64,000 nt of DNA from Micromonospora sp. WMMD812 (GTDB lineage Bacteria; Actinomycetota; Actinomycetes; Mycobacteriales; Micromonosporaceae). Where the stretch lies: assembly GCF_027497215.1 (NCBI RefSeq), contig NZ_CP114904.1, positions 5,913,501 through 5,977,500 of the forward strand, written 5' to 3'. The notes beneath the pieces are model-generated. The model was not told the DNA's origin and did no database searches. It worked only from the letters and a program-made list of their open reading frames with translations. Made by a program: the position numbers and the translations under genes. This document shows positions 52,560-61,789 of the stretch, one piece after another. How positions within the stretch are numbered: the stretch's first letter is position 1; the number at the start of each line of letters is the position of its first letter.

Positions 52560-53105
52560 ATGGCGGACCAGACACAGCCCTGGGCGGAGCGCACCGTCGA
52601 GGTGCCCCCGCAGTCCGGTGTCGGGGTGCCAGCGCAACAGGACGCGTTCCGCCGGGGCGTGGCCTCGGTCGGGCAGCCGCGAGCGCCGCGTACCGAGCCG
52701 TTCCCCGTGGTCGAGCAGGAACCGACCGGCACCGGGTGGCCCGGCGGTCCGGCGCCGCGCCGGCCCATGAGCTGGCATCTGGCCCAGCTGAGGCGCGGCA
52801 GCGAGTGGAGCACCGCCGGTGCGCTCTTCGCGTTCGTCTGCTGGGGGATCTGGGCGATCTCCGGTGAGGGCAATCTGACCGGGCCGTTCATGATCTTCGT
52901 GCTCAGCCTGCTGGTCGCGGTCGGGCTCTTCGCCCTCTCCCGGCTGGTCGGCCGGGTGGTCCTGGAACGGCAGCTGGGCCGGGTCCGGCGCAGCGCCCGT
53001 GGCGCGCACCTGGTGACGGCGCTCTTCCTGGCCGGTCTCGGCGTCGCCTGGCTGCAGCAGACCGAGTGGGTCGTCTCCGCCTGGAACTGGATCACCGGCC
53101 GCTGA
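52560..53105 (+). CDS. Three-helix membrane protein of unknown function
   Basis: A 181-aa protein. A ~75-residue hydrophilic Pro/Gln-rich N-terminus precedes a short basic/amphipathic MSWHLAQLRRGSEWS and three probable transmembrane helices (STAGALFAFVCWGIWAI; FMIFVLSLLVAVGLFAL; HLVTALFLAGLGVAWL). No catalytic motif. ATG 52560 lies eight bases after GGGGAGG. Convergent with the carboxypeptidase, separated by a large terminator. Confidence 0.75.
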   Translation: MADQTQPWAERTVEVPPQSGVGVPAQQDAFRRGVASVGQPRAPRTEPFPVVEQEPTGTGWPGGPAPRRPMSWHLAQLRRGSEWSTAGALFAFVCWGIWAISGEGNLTGPFMIFVLSLLVAVGLFALSRLVGRVVLERQLGRVRRSARGAHLVTALFLAGLGVAWLQQTEWVVSAWNWITGR

Positions 53106-53239
53106 CCCGCTGGCTGCGGCCGGTCGACGCCGCCCGCCGACCCGGTGGTACGCCCGGGCGGGCCTGCCGACGCCGCCCGCCCGCGCGTACCGGTCGCGGA
53201 GCGCCGCGACTCCGGGTCGTTTCCCCACCAGGTGCGGCT

Positions 53240-53283
53240 GCTTACCCGGCCGGCCGCGGTTCATCCGCGCCGGCCGGGTAAGC
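53240..53283. terminator. Long bidirectional terminator hairpin
   Basis: GCTTACCCGGCCGGC (53240-53254) pairs perfectly with GCCGGCCGGGTAAGC (53269-53283). An inner GCGG/CCGC pair extends the stem to 19 bp with one bulged C and loop TTCAT. It lies 10 bp before the carboxypeptidase stop. Confidence 0.75.
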
Positions 53284-53293
53284 ACCTGATCGG

Positions 53294-55438
53294 TCAGCCG
53301 TCCTGCGCCGCGGCGTAGTCGCGTGCCACCCGGACGAGTTCCACCAGGCCGCCGGCGTACTCCTGGGACTCGCCGTGCGCCTCGGGGAACGGCGGCTGGA
53401 AGCCGACGCCCTCCCACTGGCCGGTGGCGGCGTTCCAGCGGTCGTTGCCCACTTCGAAGTCCCAGGCGAAGATCCCCAGCTCGTAGTAGAGCTGGTCCGC
53501 CGAGTTGCCGGCGGCCGAGTAGAGCACGTCCGCGACCGGCCCTGTCTGCGACGGCCAGGTGACGGTGCCGCGCTCCTGGGCGATCGCGCCCACGATGCGC
53601 CGGGCGCTGTCCAGGAAGAGCTTCGACTCGTCGATCGAGGGCCGGGGCAGCGTGACCCGACCGTCCGCCCGGTACGCCCCCGGCGGCCACATGAAGTACC
53701 CGCCGTAGGAGTGCACGTTCATCGCGAACTTGATGTTGGGGTGGGCCTGGGCCAGCGCGATGACGTTGCGGCTCTCCGGCTCGGACAGCTCGGCCGTCCC
53801 GGCGTAGTTGCCGGAGAGGCAGTTGCCGCTCGCGCCCACGTACCCGTCGAAGTACGAGCCGACCGTGTAGTTGCGGTTCAGGTCCACGCCCCACGAGTCG
53901 CGGTACCGCGGGTCGCGGCTGGTGCCCGTGCAGTGGTTCACCAGGTTCTTGCGCTGGAAGTTGTAGTCGTGGAAGGAGTAGTTGGCGCCGTCCGGGTTGA
54001 CCGTCGGGATGACGAAGACATCCACCTGCTCCAGCAGCTCCCGCGTGGCCGGGTCGGTCCGCGCGTTCGCCAGCATCCGCTCGGCGAACTCCAGCGTGAC
54101 CAGCGGCGTCGCCCACTCGCGGGCGTGCTCCTGGGAGTACGCGAGCACCCCGATCCGGGAGCCGTCCCGGTGCGCGCCGATGCGCAGCGCCTGCACCGTC
54201 CACGGCCGGCTCGGCACCTCGGCGCCCTCGAGCCCGTCGTCGAGACGGGCCGGCCCGGCGACCGGCATCGGCAGCCCGGCCGAGCCCTCCTCGACGTACG
54301 CCCGGAACCGGTCCGGGAACCGCGCGGTGACCGCGGCGGCCACGTCGTCCGTGCTGCTTGTGATCTTTCCGGCGGCGTCGGTGGCGAGTGAGACGGTCAG
54401 CACCCGGTCCCGGTAGCCGACGGAGAGGGCCCGGCCCGGCCGGCCCGGGTCGACGGTCCGCACCTGGACGCCGTTCATGCCCTGGTCGCCAAAGCGCACC
54501 GACTCGACCACCACCGCCGCGGCGGCGGGGTCGCCGAGGTACGCGGCGGCGGTGCGCCGGTAGCCCTGGGTGCGGTGCGGGAGATCGATCACGTCGACCA
54601 GGTCCCGGTACTGGCGGCCCAGCCGCTTGATCCGCGCCTGGATGTCCACCGGCGTGAGGTACGCGTCGATGAAGTCCTTCTGGTAGCCGGCGGGCAGCGG
54701 CGGCGGAGTGGCGTTCGGCCAGGACGCCGGGGTGACGGCCCGGCTGACCCCGCCGAGGCTGGACGAGGCCGTCACCTGCACCGGCCGGCCCGGCACCGGC
54801 TGGGGAAGCGCGTAGTGGTACTGGTACTCGCCCGAGTCCTCGAACCGGAAGAGCGGGAAGGAGCCGGTCGCGCCGTCGGCGGTCCGCCAGCTCACCGTGA
54901 TCTCCACGTCCGGATCGTCGGTGGCCGTGGTCGCCACCTGGGTCTGCAGGAACGTCTGACCCCCGGTGCTCCACCAGTACGCCTGGAGGAACTGCAGGGT
55001 GTCGACGGCCGTCGTCGCGCCGGCCGTACGCTCGCGGGCCGTCGGGGCGCGGAGGCCGGCCGCGGTGCGGCTCTGCGCGGCGCGGAGGCTCTCGGCGAGG
55101 TGCCGGGCGCCGTCGCCCTCCCGCTGCACCACCTGGATCGCGGTGGCGCCCTGGGCGGTCAGCGCCGCCAACTGCGCGCCGGTCAGCACCAGGTCGGCGA
55201 GCACCCGCCCGTCCGCGGAGCGGGGACGGGTGGCGAGGTCGGCCCCGCCGGCGACGAGCTGGTCGAGCTGCGCCTGGTCGCGCAGCTGCACCCGGACCAC
55301 GGCGCTCTCGCCGCTGGCCAGGGTGACCGTGGGTGGGGCTGCGGCCGGCGCGGCCGCGCCGGGGCCGGGATGGGACAGCACCGCGCTGAGCAGGATCGCT
55401 GCGGTGGCGGCAGCCGTCCACCGTCGTGGGACGATCAT
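53294..55438 (-). CDS. Secreted M14 zinc carboxypeptidase
   Basis: A 714-aa extracellular metallocarboxypeptidase. The signal peptide core is TAAATAAILLSAVLSHPG, cleaved near GAAA. A ~290-residue N-terminal pro/beta region precedes the M14 domain: zinc ligands in YSQEHAREWATP (HxxE) and MNVHSYGGYFMWPPG, substrate binding VDLNRNY, and the catalytic glutamate in YELGIFAWDFEVGN. Probably nutrient scavenging. ATG 55438 has AGGAGG upstream. Confidence 0.93.
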   Translation of the reverse strand: MIVPRRWTAAATAAILLSAVLSHPGPGAAAPAAAPPTVTLASGESAVVRVQLRDQAQLDQLVAGGADLATRPRSADGRVLADLVLTGAQLAALTAQGATAIQVVQREGDGARHLAESLRAAQSRTAAGLRAPTARERTAGATTAVDTLQFLQAYWWSTGGQTFLQTQVATTATDDPDVEITVSWRTADGATGSFPLFRFEDSGEYQYHYALPQPVPGRPVQVTASSSLGGVSRAVTPASWPNATPPPLPAGYQKDFIDAYLTPVDIQARIKRLGRQYRDLVDVIDLPHRTQGYRRTAAAYLGDPAAAAVVVESVRFGDQGMNGVQVRTVDPGRPGRALSVGYRDRVLTVSLATDAAGKITSSTDDVAAAVTARFPDRFRAYVEEGSAGLPMPVAGPARLDDGLEGAEVPSRPWTVQALRIGAHRDGSRIGVLAYSQEHAREWATPLVTLEFAERMLANARTDPATRELLEQVDVFVIPTVNPDGANYSFHDYNFQRKNLVNHCTGTSRDPRYRDSWGVDLNRNYTVGSYFDGYVGASGNCLSGNYAGTAELSEPESRNVIALAQAHPNIKFAMNVHSYGGYFMWPPGAYRADGRVTLPRPSIDESKLFLDSARRIVGAIAQERGTVTWPSQTGPVADVLYSAAGNSADQLYYELGIFAWDFEVGNDRWNAATGQWEGVGFQPPFPEAHGESQEYAGGLVELVRVARDYAAAQDG

Positions 55439-55582
55439 CTTCCCTCCTGACGGACGTCGATGTCACAGGTACTCCACACCAGTGCACGGATCGAAGACTG
55501 TCAAGACCGTGCCGACGCTGGCGGCGTTTCGTGGCGGCGGGGAGGGGAACGCGTCGGGATCCGCGGTCGTGAAGGAGCGCGC

Positions 55583-56626
55583 ATGCCCGACCTGCCCACC
55601 CAGGAAGATCCGCGCCTGTCCCCGGTCGTCGCCAACGACCGGGTCTGCACCGGCGTCACCACGGTCGGCGGGCGGATCTTCGTGAGCTTCCCCGGGGCCG
55701 ACGGGCCCGGCGTGCAGGTGGCCGAGGCGCTGCCGGACGGTCGGCGGGTTCCCTGGCCGGACGCGTCCTGGAACGCGGTCCGCGACGACCACTTCCCCGA
55801 GGGGGCGTACGTGCACGTCAACGGCCTGCGTACCGGGCCGGACGGGCAGCTCTGGATCGTCGACTCCGGCGCGCCCGGGCTCGGCCAGCCACAGGTCCCC
55901 GGCGGCGCCCGGTTGATCGTCGTGGCGCCCGGCTCGGGGGAGGTGACCCGGATCCTCGACCTCGGCGAGGCGGTCCGGGAGACCAGCTACGTCGACGACG
56001 TCCGGTTCAACGGCGGCACCGCCTACCTGACCGACGCGGGCGCCGCCGGGCTGATCGTGCTCGACCTGGCGACCGGACGAGCCCGCCGGGTGCTCGACGG
56101 GCACCCGAGCACGGTGGGTCGGCCGCTGGTGGCTGACGGACAGGTGCTGTGCGGCCCGGACGGGGCGGAGGTCGTCCTGCACGTCGACCAGTTGGAGGTC
56201 TCGCCCGACGGGCGGTACCTGTACTACCAGCCGGCCTCCGGCGGCCTGTCCCGGATCGAGACCCGCTGGCTCGACGACCCGACGGTGGCGTCCGACACGG
56301 TGGCCGAGCACATCGAGCGCTGGCTGGAGACGCCGACGACCGGCGGCACCGCCATCGACGCGGCGGGCACGATCTACCTCAGCGACGCCGAGCGGCGCCG
56401 TGTCCGCACCATCTCACCGCAGGGCGAGGTGGCGACGCTGGTCGCCGACCCCCGCCTGATCTGGGTGGACGCGATGTGGATCGACGCCGGCGGCGACCTC
56501 TGGCTCCCGGCCGCGCAGCTCCACCGGACGCCAGGCCTGTCCGGCGGCGCCCAGCGGGTCGACTACCCGGTCTGGATCTACCGGATGCACATCGGCGTCG
56601 GCCCCGCGCCGAACGACCACGCCTGA
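55583..56626 (+). CDS. Major royal jelly/yellow-type beta-propeller protein
   Basis: A 347-aa predicted six-bladed propeller. HVNGLRTGPDGQLWIVDSGA, then ARLIVVAPGSGEVTRILDL, DDVRFNGGTAYLTDAG, LEVSPDGRYLYYQPASGGLS and WVDAMWIDAGGDLWLPAAQL follow the MRJP/yellow and SMP-30 pattern. No signal peptide, so cytoplasmic here; ligand unknown, and a lactonase-like role is possible. ATG 55583 lies five bases after GAAGGAG. Divergent from the carboxypeptidase across 144 bp. Confidence 0.8.
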   Translation: MPDLPTQEDPRLSPVVANDRVCTGVTTVGGRIFVSFPGADGPGVQVAEALPDGRRVPWPDASWNAVRDDHFPEGAYVHVNGLRTGPDGQLWIVDSGAPGLGQPQVPGGARLIVVAPGSGEVTRILDLGEAVRETSYVDDVRFNGGTAYLTDAGAAGLIVLDLATGRARRVLDGHPSTVGRPLVADGQVLCGPDGAEVVLHVDQLEVSPDGRYLYYQPASGGLSRIETRWLDDPTVASDTVAEHIERWLETPTTGGTAIDAAGTIYLSDAERRRVRTISPQGEVATLVADPRLIWVDAMWIDAGGDLWLPAAQLHRTPGLSGGAQRVDYPVWIYRMHIGVGPAPNDHA

Positions 56627-56647
56627 CCGGCCGTCGGGCCGAGTCGA

Positions 56648-57232
56648 TCAGCGGCCGTCCCGCGCCTCCGCGCCCCGGCGGCCCAGCCAATCCTCGCGCG
56701 TGACGGCGTACTCGACCTCGCCGAGTTCGGTGCCCGGCAGCGGGTCGTCGTGCTGCAGGTGGAACGTGCGGACGTACGCCAGGCCGACGGCGGCCATCGT
56801 GGCGCGGGATCCGGCGTTGACCGTCATGGTTTCGGCGAAGATCCGGGTCAGCCCCAGGTCCTCGAACCCGTGCCGGATCAGCTCGCGGGCGCCCTCGCTG
56901 GCCAGCCCCTGCCGCCAGTACCGGCGCAGCAGCCGGTAGCCGAGTTCGGCCTGGCCGTCGACCGGCCCCTGGTCGGCGCGCTCCGGTGGCTCGAGGATCC
57001 ACCAGCCGACGAACGCCCCGTCGACGAGGCCGGCCCAGAAACCCAGGCCCGGCACCCGCTCGGCGACCGCGAGCCGCCGGCGGTGGAGGCCTTCGACCTC
57101 CGCATGGGTACGCGGCGTGCCGAGGTACCGCATGACCTCGGGGTCGGCGTCGAGTTCCACCTCGTGCTCGAGATGCTCGTCGGAGAGCGGCACGAGCCTG
57201 ATCCGGCTGGTCCGCAACGTGGCCTGGGGCAT
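56648..57232 (-). CDS. GNAT N-acetyltransferase
   Basis: A 194-aa RimJ/RimL-like acetyltransferase. TSRIRLVPLSDEHLEHEVEL opens the fold; AELGYRLLRRYWRQGLASEG is the acetyl-CoA pyrophosphate loop; IFAETMTVNAGSRATMAAVG and LAYVRTFH follow. Substrate unknown. ATG 57232 is chosen; an upstream in-frame ATG at 57256 is possible. Confidence 0.87.
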   Translation of the reverse strand: MPQATLRTSRIRLVPLSDEHLEHEVELDADPEVMRYLGTPRTHAEVEGLHRRRLAVAERVPGLGFWAGLVDGAFVGWWILEPPERADQGPVDGQAELGYRLLRRYWRQGLASEGARELIRHGFEDLGLTRIFAETMTVNAGSRATMAAVGLAYVRTFHLQHDDPLPGTELGEVEYAVTREDWLGRRGAEARDGR

Positions 57233-57353
57233 GGACCGGATTCTCGCCCCTCCCACCCGGCAAGATCAGCCGAATTTCTCCGCGCGATGCACCCGTCCGC
57301 GCGGGCCTCGCCGGCCTCGGCTCGACCTGGACCGGGTGTGGGGCGGCGGGGAG

Positions 57354-58847
57354 CTACGGACGCCGGGTCAGCCGCCACCCGAGAGATGGCGCGGCGGTGG
57401 CGGTGTCGGCGCGCAGCGGAACGCGTACCCCGGCGGCCTCCACCGAGCCGACCACCTGTCCGGCGGGAACCTCGGGGCCCGGCGCGACGGTCTCGACCCG
57501 GACCGGGACCGCCAGACCCGGCCAGCCGATCACCGTCAGCGGCGCGGCCGGGCTGACCGCGGCCGTGGCACCCCAAGCGGTCTCCACCCGACCCACCGGT
57601 GCGGCCGCGAGCAACGCGTATTCCTTGACGATGCGGCGCAGCGCCGCGAGCAGTCGCCGGACCACCGTGTTGACCGCGGCGAGCTGTTCCGGCGTGTCGG
57701 TGCCCGGCTGGTTGAACACCGCACCGACAACGATCAACGTACGCGCGCCCACCTTGAGCCGGGCGGCGAAGACGAGGTTGCCGCCGGCCTCGTCGGTCGA
57801 GCCGGTCTTGATGCCGAAGACGCCGTCGACGCCGAGCAGGTCGTTGTAGTTCCTGATCCGACCGGCGACCGGGATGGTGGCCTCGCGCAGCTCGACGATG
57901 TGGGCGAAGACCGGCATCTTCAGCGCGGCCCGAGCGAGAGCGACCTGGTCGGCTGCCGTGCTGACGGTGCTCGGCAGAAAGCCGCTCGGGTCGGTGTAAT
58001 GCGTGTCGGTCAGTCCCAACTCGTCCGCCGCGGCGTTCATCTTGGCGACGAAGGCGCCCTCGCTGCCGGAGTCCCAGACCGCGAGTTGATGGGCGATGTT
58101 GTTGGCCGAGGGAAGCATGAGCGCCTCCAACGCCTCCCGCTCGGTGATCCGTTCCCCGGCGACGACCGGCACCAGCGACTGCCCGCTGGGGATGCGTGCC
58201 CGGTAGTCGGCCACGTCGGCGTCCGTGACGGTCAGCGTCGGGCCCTGTTCCGCGCCCTTGAGCGGGTGCTCCTTGAGGATGACGTACGCCGTCATCACCT
58301 TCGCCACGCTCCCGATCGGCTGGGCGGCTCCGCCCCCGGAGCCACCGATTCGGCCCAGACTCTCGACCATGAGTTCCGCCGAGCCCCTGCTCGCCCAGGG
58401 CAGCGACGGCGCCGGACCCGGAATCCGCAGCGTCGAGGCGATCGAGGTGCTGACGGCCGCCGCGGGAAGCTCGCGGGTGAGCTGCACCGCGACGCCCGAT
58501 CCGAGGAGCGCGGCCAGGACGAGCACGACGACCACGGGGAGCAGCCAGCGGCGCCGTTTCCGCACGGAGGCGGGACCAGCATCCCCCTCGGCACCGGGGT
58601 GCGACCCGGACCTGGCGGGCTGACCATCGCGGACCGGGGCGGCGGCACGGTCGGCCGGCTGCCCGACGGCGCGGTTGCCGGCCACGGGTACGGCCGCCCG
58701 ACCCGCGGCGGGGCGGGGCTCGCCGGCGCGACTGCCGTACACGGCGCCGCCGGATCGACGCGGAACGGGACCCGCCCGGTGACCGAACTCGCCCGGCGCC
58801 GAACTGCCCTGTTCGCCCTCGTCTCTCGACCGTCCCACCTGCGGCAT
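57354..58847 (-). CDS. D-alanyl-D-alanine carboxypeptidase (S11, DacA-like)
   Basis: A 497-aa penicillin-binding D,D-carboxypeptidase. A ~97-residue Pro/Ala/Arg-rich cytoplasmic tail precedes a transmembrane anchor (101-121) and the S11 domain: Ser180/Lys183 in PIGSVAKVMTAY, the SAN motif in LMLPSANNIAHQL, and KTGS in FGIKTGSTDEAGG. A C-terminal beta domain is present. It trims peptidoglycan stem peptides outside the membrane. ATG 58847 has AAGG seven bases upstream. The 194 bp before it (58848-59041) hold no gene. Confidence 0.92.
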   Translation of the reverse strand: MPQVGRSRDEGEQGSSAPGEFGHRAGPVPRRSGGAVYGSRAGEPRPAAGRAAVPVAGNRAVGQPADRAAAPVRDGQPARSGSHPGAEGDAGPASVRKRRRWLLPVVVVLVLAALLGSGVAVQLTRELPAAAVSTSIASTLRIPGPAPSLPWASRGSAELMVESLGRIGGSGGGAAQPIGSVAKVMTAYVILKEHPLKGAEQGPTLTVTDADVADYRARIPSGQSLVPVVAGERITEREALEALMLPSANNIAHQLAVWDSGSEGAFVAKMNAAADELGLTDTHYTDPSGFLPSTVSTAADQVALARAALKMPVFAHIVELREATIPVAGRIRNYNDLLGVDGVFGIKTGSTDEAGGNLVFAARLKVGARTLIVVGAVFNQPGTDTPEQLAAVNTVVRRLLAALRRIVKEYALLAAAPVGRVETAWGATAAVSPAAPLTVIGWPGLAVPVRVETVAPGPEVPAGQVVGSVEAAGVRVPLRADTATAAPSLGWRLTRRP

Positions 58848-59041
58848 CTACACGCCTTCTTTCCCCCGACCCAGTAAGACGCAGTCACCGAAGGTAACAA
58901 GTCACGGGGCTCGTCGTCGCCCCTCGGCCGGGCGGACTCTGCGGAGGACCGCGGGCGGTCTTCGCCGCCGTTCCGGTCCGAGCGCCCCGCGGAACGATCC
59001 ACCGGCGCTGAGAAAGACGCCCATCAACAGGGCGGACCTGG

Positions 59042-59112
59042 AGCGGGCGACGGGAATCGAACCCGCACCGTCAGTTTGGAAGACTGAAGCTCTGCCATTG
59101 AGCTACGCCCGC
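59042..59112 (-). tRNA. tRNA-Gly (anticodon TCC)
   Basis: On the minus strand a 71-nt cloverleaf: acceptor GCGGGCG/CGCCCGC, D arm GTAGCTCAATGGCAGAGC, anticodon loop CTTCCAA, T arm GCGGGTTCGATTCCCGT, discriminator T. CCA is not encoded. Confidence 0.95.
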
Positions 59113-59226
59113 GTGCGCCCGGGCGCAGCCGGACGCGCCGACAGACTACCCGGTCCCGAGGCTGCCCGCGCAGCCGCCTCGGCCGCGCGCCGCCCCGCGG
59201 TCGCGCCTCCCATGATCCGCCCTACT

Positions 59227-59274
59227 TCACGGAAAGTGTGGCCTCCGCGCGGCCGCAGCCCACAAGTTCCGTGA
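59227..59274. other. Orphan hairpin between the two tRNA genes
   Basis: TCACGGAA (59227-59234) pairs with TTCCGTGA (59267-59274), with inner TGTGG/CCCACA pairing. It lies in the gene-free 59113-59396 interval, over 110 bp from either tRNA. No T-tract; function unknown. Confidence 0.4.
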
Positions 59275-59379
59275 TGTTGTCGCCTCCCGGGTCTCCCGCG
59301 CCCTTTCCCGGGGGAGCGTCGAGGAGGGCGAAGTGTCGGGTTGGCCGTGCCCCGTGGCCCGGGCCGGGCTCCGACGTCA

Positions 59380-59385
59380 TACACT
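59380..59385 (+). promoter_or_regulatory. -10 element of tRNA-Pro
   Basis: TACACT, 11 bp before the tRNA 5' end; the same hexamer precedes tig. No clear -35. Confidence 0.5.
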
Positions 59386-59396
59386 TCTCGTCGCCA

Positions 59397-59470
59397 CGGG
59401 GTGTGGCGCAGCTTGGTAGCGCACTCGCTTTGGGAGCGAGGGGCCGTGGGTTCAAATCCCGCCACCCCGA
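59397..59470 (+). tRNA. tRNA-Pro (anticodon TGG)
   Basis: A 74-nt cloverleaf: acceptor CGGGGTG/CACCCCG, D arm GGCGCAGCTTGGTAGCGC, anticodon stem CTCGC/GCGAG with loop TTTGGGA, T arm GTGGGTTCAAATCCCGC, discriminator A. CCA is not encoded. Confidence 0.95.
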
Positions 59471-59555
59471 CAGTCGTCCGCGGCCGGGTCGCCCCGGGGG
59501 CGCCGCATTTTCCGCGCGGTCCCCGGGCGCTGCCGGAAAGCCCGGCCGGCTCGCC

Positions 59556-59561
59556 TACACT
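59556..59561 (+). promoter_or_regulatory. -10 element of tig
   Basis: TACACT, about 53 bp before the tig start; gives a leader of roughly 47 nt with AAGGAG near its end. Confidence 0.4.
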
Positions 59562-59614
59562 CGATGGGCTGAATCACGCCCAGACTCAACTGAGATCCGT
59601 CAAGGAGTACGCCT

Positions 59615-60967
59615 GTGAAGAGCACCGTCGAGACTCTGAGCCCGACGCGCGTGCGGCTCGCCATCGAGGTGCCGTTCGTCGAGCTCGAGCCGAGCCTCAG
59701 GAAGGCGTACCGGGAGATCGGCCAGCAGGTCCAGGTTCCCGGCTTCCGCCGGGGGAAGATTCCGGCCGCCGTCATCGACCAGCGGGTGGGCCGGGGCACC
59801 GTCCTCAACGAGGCGGTGCAGGAGGCCATCCCCGAGAACATCCTCGCCGCGGTGCGTGAGCACGACCTGAAGACGCTGGGCCGTCCGGAGGTCGAGATCA
59901 CCGAGTTCAACGACGGTGACTCGCTCAACTTCACCGCCGAGGTCGACGTCCGTCCGGAGATCACCCTGCCCGACCTGTCGACGGTCGAGGTGACCGTGGA
60001 CGAGCTTCAGATCGACGAGAGCGAGATCGACGAGCAGGTGAACAACCTGCGTGAGCGGTTCGCCACCCTGAAGACCGTCGAGCGAGCCGCCCAGGAGGGC
60101 GACTACGTCCAGATCGACCTCAACGCGACCGTCGACGGCGAGGACGTGCCCGGCGGCTCGGCGAGCAACATCTCCCACGAGGTCGGCAGCAAGCAGCTGC
60201 TGCCGGGCCTGGACGAGGCCGTGGTCGGCCTCGCGGCCGGCGACAGCACCACCTTCACCACCCAGCTCGTCGGCGGCGACTTCGCCGGCCGGGACGCCGA
60301 GGTGGCGGTGACCGTCCGCACGGTCAAGGAGAAGGAGCTGCCGGAGCTCGACGACGAGTTCGCGCAGATGGCGAGCGAGTTCGACACGATCGAGGAGCTC
60401 CGCGGCGACCTGCGTGAGCGGGTCACCCGGGGCAAGCAGGTCGAGCAGATCTACGCCGCCCGCGACAAGGCTCTCGAGCAGCTCGTCGCCGCCGCCGAGG
60501 TCCCGGCGCCGGAGGGCGTCGTCCGCGAGGAGGTCGACAGCCGCAAGCAGGCCATGATCGACCAGCTCGAGCGGATCGGCGCGACCCTGGAGGACTACCT
60601 CGCCTCGGAGGAGAAGACCGAGGAGCAGATCGACGCCGAGCTGACCGAGGCGGCGACCGAGGGCGTCAAGGTCCAGCTGCTGCTCGACACGCTGGCCGAC
60701 GCCGAGGACGTCCAGGTCTCCGACGACGAGTTCGGTCACGAGATCGTGCACCGGGCCCAGCGCGCCGGGATGGCTCCGCAGCAGTACTACGACCAGCTGG
60801 TCCGCTCGGGCGCCGCGGCCGCCGTCTTCGGGGACGTCCGGCGCGGCAAGGCGCTCGCGTCGGTCATGGAGCGGATCACGATCAAGGACGCCGCCGGCAA
60901 CGAGGTGACCCTCGACGCGCTGCGCGCCGCCAACGAGGCCGCGCACAACCACGACCACGAGCACTGA
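59615..60967 (+). CDS. tig: Trigger factor
   Basis: A 450-aa ribosome-associated chaperone. The N-terminal ribosome-binding domain contains the GFRRGKIPAAVIDQR loop that docks on L23. The FKBP-type PPIase domain follows (~150-240: GDYVQIDLNATVDGEDVPGG, then LLPGLDEAVVGLAAGD), and then the long helical C-terminal cradle. The tail is histidine-rich (HNHDHEH). GTG 59615 has AAGGAG upstream. Lies before clpP1-clpP2-clpX, a conserved proteostasis order. Confidence 0.96.
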   Translation: MKSTVETLSPTRVRLAIEVPFVELEPSLRKAYREIGQQVQVPGFRRGKIPAAVIDQRVGRGTVLNEAVQEAIPENILAAVREHDLKTLGRPEVEITEFNDGDSLNFTAEVDVRPEITLPDLSTVEVTVDELQIDESEIDEQVNNLRERFATLKTVERAAQEGDYVQIDLNATVDGEDVPGGSASNISHEVGSKQLLPGLDEAVVGLAAGDSTTFTTQLVGGDFAGRDAEVAVTVRTVKEKELPELDDEFAQMASEFDTIEELRGDLRERVTRGKQVEQIYAARDKALEQLVAAAEVPAPEGVVREEVDSRKQAMIDQLERIGATLEDYLASEEKTEEQIDAELTEAATEGVKVQLLLDTLADAEDVQVSDDEFGHEIVHRAQRAGMAPQQYYDQLVRSGAAAAVFGDVRRGKALASVMERITIKDAAGNEVTLDALRAANEAAHNHDHEH

Positions 60968-61098
60968 TCGTCGGGTGTGGCCGCCGTCCGCCGCTCGCGG
61001 CTGGCGGCGGCCACAGCCGTTTCCGGGTACGTCCCGAGGCTGACTGCGCTGAGAGCGAACAGTGCCACGACCGGGACTCTGCCGCCCGGCCGAGCGGT

Positions 61099-61104
61099 TA
61101 GTGT
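61099..61104 (+). promoter_or_regulatory. Candidate -10 for clpP1clpP2
   Basis: TAGTGT, 34 bp before ATG 61138. Upstream, TGCGCTGAGAGCGAAC (61045-61060) contains a GCGAAC half-site of the kind bound by the actinobacterial regulator ClgR, but the partner half is imperfect. Confidence 0.3.
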
Positions 61105-61137
61105 CGGGTAGGACGGTACGGAGAGCGAAGGGCTGCC

Positions 61138-61779
61138 ATGACCGACATGCACATCCCAGCGAAGCCGCTCCGGGCGATTGACGCCCGAGGTGGCGACACC
61201 ATTGGCAACCTCGACGACTCGGTCTACAACCGGTTGCTCAAGGAGCGCATCATCTTCCTGGGCAGCGAGGTGACCGACCAGGTCGCCAACCGCATCTGCG
61301 CGCAGCTGCTGCTGCTCGCCGCGGAGGACCCGGACCGCGACATCAACCTCTGGATCAACTCGCCGGGTGGCTCGGTCTACTCCGGCATGGCGATCTACGA
61401 CACGATGCAGTTCATCGACAACGACGTGTCGACCGTGGCGATGGGCATGGCTGCCTCGATGGGTCAGCTGCTGCTCTGCGCGGGCACCAAGGGCAAGCGC
61501 TACGCCCTGCCGCACGCGCGGATCATGATGCACCAGCCGTCGGGCGGCATGGGCGGCACCGCCGCCGACATCGCGATCCAGGCGGAGCAGATGCTCTACA
61601 CGAAGCGGATGTTCCAGGAGCGGGTCGCGCACCACACCGGTCAGGACCCCGCGCAGATCGAGGCCGACTCGGACCGCGACCGTTGGTTCACCGCCCAGGA
61701 GGCCGTGGACTACGGCTTCATCGACAAGGTCATCACCGGAGCCACCCAGGTTCCGGAAGGTGCCGGGACCCTGAGCTGA
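61138..61779 (+). CDS. clpP1: ATP-dependent Clp protease proteolytic subunit 1
   Basis: A 213-aa serine peptidase subunit. Catalytic Ser107 ([11 protein letters not shown]), His132 ([11 protein letters not shown]) and Asp177 ([10 protein letters not shown]) are intact. Actinobacterial ClpP1 and ClpP2 form mixed tetradecamers. It is ten bases before clpP2, with GAGGAG between them, so co-translated. Confidence 0.96.
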   Translation: MTDMHIPAKPLRAIDARGGDTIGNLDDSVYNRLLKERIIFLGSEVTDQVANRICAQLLLLAAEDPDRDINLWINSPGGSVYSGMAIYDTMQFIDNDVSTVAMGMAASMGQLLLCAGTKGKRYALPHARIMMHQPSGGMGGTAADIAIQAEQMLYTKRMFQERVAHHTGQDPAQIEADSDRDRWFTAQEAVDYGFIDKVITGATQVPEGAGTLS

Positions 61780-61789
61780 GGAGCTGACG

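Noticed and set aside
52542..55487. 981-aa minus-strand open frame over the M14 gene
   Set aside because: Out-of-frame GC shadow; the M14 frame with signal peptide and catalytic motifs is the real gene.
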